Positions 50,064 through 51,266 of a DNA stretch of 51,266 nt are shown piece by piece. The DNA is from an uncultured Chitinophagaceae bacterium. Lineage in GTDB: Bacteria; Bacteroidota; Bacteroidia; Chitinophagales; Chitinophagaceae. Every line of letters begins with the position of its first letter. Within the stretch, counting starts at the first letter, position 1. The stretch lies in assembly GCA_937996595.1 (NCBI GenBank), contig CALKVC010000147.1, positions 1-51,266 on the forward strand, written 5' to 3'. The position numbers were made by a program, and so were the translations under genes. The notes beneath the pieces are model-generated. The model was not told the origin of the DNA. It worked only from the letters and a program-made list of their open reading frames with translations, and did no database searches.

Positions 50064-50870
50064 TCAGGAGGTTAAATTATGTCGTTTGAGTTCAATTATT
50101 ATGGTTGTTCCATTCCCATTTTGAGAATTCAATGTAAATGCTGCGCCTATTAAAGCCGCCCTGTTCTGCATACTTTTCAAGCCAATACCTGTTTCTGCCG
50201 ATTGAAGAGTTCCAGGGTCAAAACCAGATCCATCATCAGAAATAATCAGTGAAAACAATTCCGGCTGGTAAGATATTCTTATATCTATATTTTTTGCCTT
50301 TGCATGTTTGATGGCATTATTCAGGCTTTCCTGAACAATGCGGAACAATACCATTTCTTTTTGTGGTTCCAATTTATAAATATTGCCAATGATATTTAAA
50401 GCTGTTTGATACTGCCCGGTATTTTGCAGAATTTTTAATTCATTGGCAACAGATTCCTGTAATCCGAGTTCTGTTATTTTATCGCCATGCAGGCTCCTGC
50501 TCAAATCGCGGAGATCATTGATAGCCTTACTAACCAGTTGCTTGGTATCGTTGATCTTAACCTGGTTTGCTTCACTTTCCATTGATTCAAAAGTACCAAG
50601 ATTTAATTTTGCAAGGCTCAATACCTGGCCTACATTATCGTGTATTTCCTGGCCGATGGTTTTAAGTGTTTGCTCCTGGATTTCTATTTGGGTTTGGAGG
50701 ATGGCTTGTTGGAATTGGGTTTTCATGAGTTGCTTTTCCTGTAGGAGTTTATTTTTTTTTGTTGTAAAAAGATAAGCCAGCAGTACCACGAAACATACAA
50801 ATGCAATCAACACAATAGTTCCTATCAGGATCATTGTAGTTAGGTTATTTTCTTCTGTATTCGGGAACAT
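50064..50870 (-). CDS. HisKA_3-type sensor histidine kinase
   Basis: Kinase of the NarX/DegS type. The 268 residues have one membrane segment (about 13-35), a short coiled linker (about 40-70), then the dimerisation motif GQEIHDNVGQVLSLAKLNLG with phospho-acceptor His77. The HATPase domain has NNAIKHAKAKNIDIRI, SDDGSGFDPG and TGIGLKSMQNRAALIGA. There is almost no extracytoplasmic part, so the signal probably arrives through a partner, perhaps the membrane protein encoded upstream. Its 5' end overlaps that gene by 31 bases; an ATG at 50834 would avoid the overlap. Confidence 0.93.
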   Translation of the reverse strand: MFPNTEENNLTTMILIGTIVLIAFVCFVVLLAYLFTTKKNKLLQEKQLMKTQFQQAILQTQIEIQEQTLKTIGQEIHDNVGQVLSLAKLNLGTFESMESEANQVKINDTKQLVSKAINDLRDLSRSLHGDKITELGLQESVANELKILQNTGQYQTALNIIGNIYKLEPQKEMVLFRIVQESLNNAIKHAKAKNIDIRISYQPELFSLIISDDGSGFDPGTLQSAETGIGLKSMQNRAALIGAAFTLNSQNGNGTTIIIELKRHNLTS

Positions 50871-51202
50871 ATAATAGCAATTGAAATACAGGTATAAAGA
50901 ATATAGATCATTTTGTTATTGATAGAGCCAAATAAATTCGCTGTTATATCCCATCCCTTTTCTAGGAATATATCGAAAAAGAAAAGATATGTAAATTCAC
51001 CTGCATTGAAAAACAAAATGCCTGTACAAATCCAGAAAAGAGGATTTTCCAATAAGGACTTATCATCATCATTCCTAAAAATATCTATCATCCCAATAAA
51101 GCTGAATATGATCATACAGGCACTCCCGGCTTTTAAAGTATATGTACAAAGGTTGTTAATACCCTGTAAAAACAAAAGATTGAAAAGAACAATTAAACTC
51201 AT
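50840..51202 (-). CDS. Membrane protein at the contig edge, possibly truncated
   Basis: The 120 residues from the ATG at 51202 show about four hydrophobic segments (MSLIVLFNLLFLQGINNL, ACMIIFSFIGMIDIF, PLFWICTGILFFNAGEFTYL and MIYILYTCISIAIICS). A TGA sits immediately before the ATG in the same frame. Comparable proteins next to such kinases may be longer, and the start lies within 31 bases of adapter sequence. The 5' end is therefore suspect. It may be an accessory sensor for the kinase, which has almost no periplasmic part of its own. Confidence 0.6.
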   Translation of the reverse strand: MSLIVLFNLLFLQGINNLCTYTLKAGSACMIIFSFIGMIDIFRNDDDKSLLENPLFWICTGILFFNAGEFTYLFFFDIFLEKGWDITANLFGSINNKMIYILYTCISIAIICSRIQKKIT

Positions 51203-51232
51203 TCACACAATGACCAGCTGTAGCCACTAAGT

Positions 51233-51266
51233 AGATCGGAAGAGCACACGTCTGAACTCCAGTCAC
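51233..51266 (+). other. Illumina TruSeq adapter (sequencing artefact)
   Basis: The last 34 bases, starting AGATCGGAAGAGC and ending CTCCAGTCAC, are exactly the standard TruSeq read-1 adapter. This is not genomic DNA. The few bases before it (51203-51232) deserve caution as well. Confidence 0.99.

Overview
The window is one continuous stretch of a Bacteroidota chromosome, most likely from the Chitinophagales/Chitinophagaceae. The evidence is the gene content (DUF3078, DUF3098 and DUF3108 proteins, an ftsX-DUF3098-uppP run, a detached atpD-atpC pair, a division cluster without murF or ddl next to murC), the recurrent TAnnTTTG promoter element typical of this phylum, and the lack of obvious Shine-Dalgarno sites. 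No phylogeny could be run, so the family-level placement is an inference. The window begins inside ftsA. Its last 34 bases (51233-51266) are an Illumina TruSeq adapter, so the right end is an assembly edge and not biology.

Layout. 1-14663 (minus strand): the dcw cell-wall and division cluster, transcribed mraZ-rsmH-ftsL-ftsI-murE-mraY-murD-ftsW-murG-murC-ftsQ-ftsA. Upstream of mraZ lies a 10-bp-periodic triplet that resembles MraZ boxes, plus two perfect DnaA boxes and one near-perfect box. Between mraY and murD is a 300-bp array of five related units. On the transcribed strand each unit can encode a short peptide with the core LLKNHF(F/Y). 14864-26809: a histidine kinase, YqgE, two acyltransferases, atpDC, an EamA transporter, MscL, a DUF3078 outer-membrane protein, ScpA, a HAD phosphatase, a pirin and an L,D-transpeptidase-like protein. 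26814-38898: dxs, an M23-type peptidase, leuS, ftsX, a DUF3098 protein, uppP, an MFS transporter, a metallo-beta-lactamase-fold hydrolase, a DUF3108 protein and a UPF0104-type membrane protein. 38931-47404: ruvC, an OmpR-type two-component system, a HIT protein, greA, a 2-hydroxyacid dehydrogenase with ridA, a degenerate 3-hydroxyacyl-CoA dehydrogenase-like protein, tsaB, and an ArsR regulator with a persulfide-dioxygenase/rhodanese fusion.

47405-49413 is an accessory island. It is visibly AT-rich, and three copies of a two-hairpin REP/BIME-like element punctuate it. The copies bracket a secreted protein of unknown function, a decapitated gene fragment and a small membrane protein. After it come a NarL-type regulator, its histidine kinase and a membrane protein at the contig end.

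How it fits together: the left third makes lipid II precursors (MurC, D, E, G and MraY) and the septal machinery (FtsA, Q, L, W and I). UppP further right recycles the undecaprenyl carrier, and Dxs supplies its isoprenoid precursors. The M23 and YkuD-like proteins are candidate wall-editing enzymes. The most unusual items are the LLKNHF micro-ORF array inside the dcw cluster, the REP-bracketed island with its truncated gene, the tandem hairpins near greA, and the mraZ control region.
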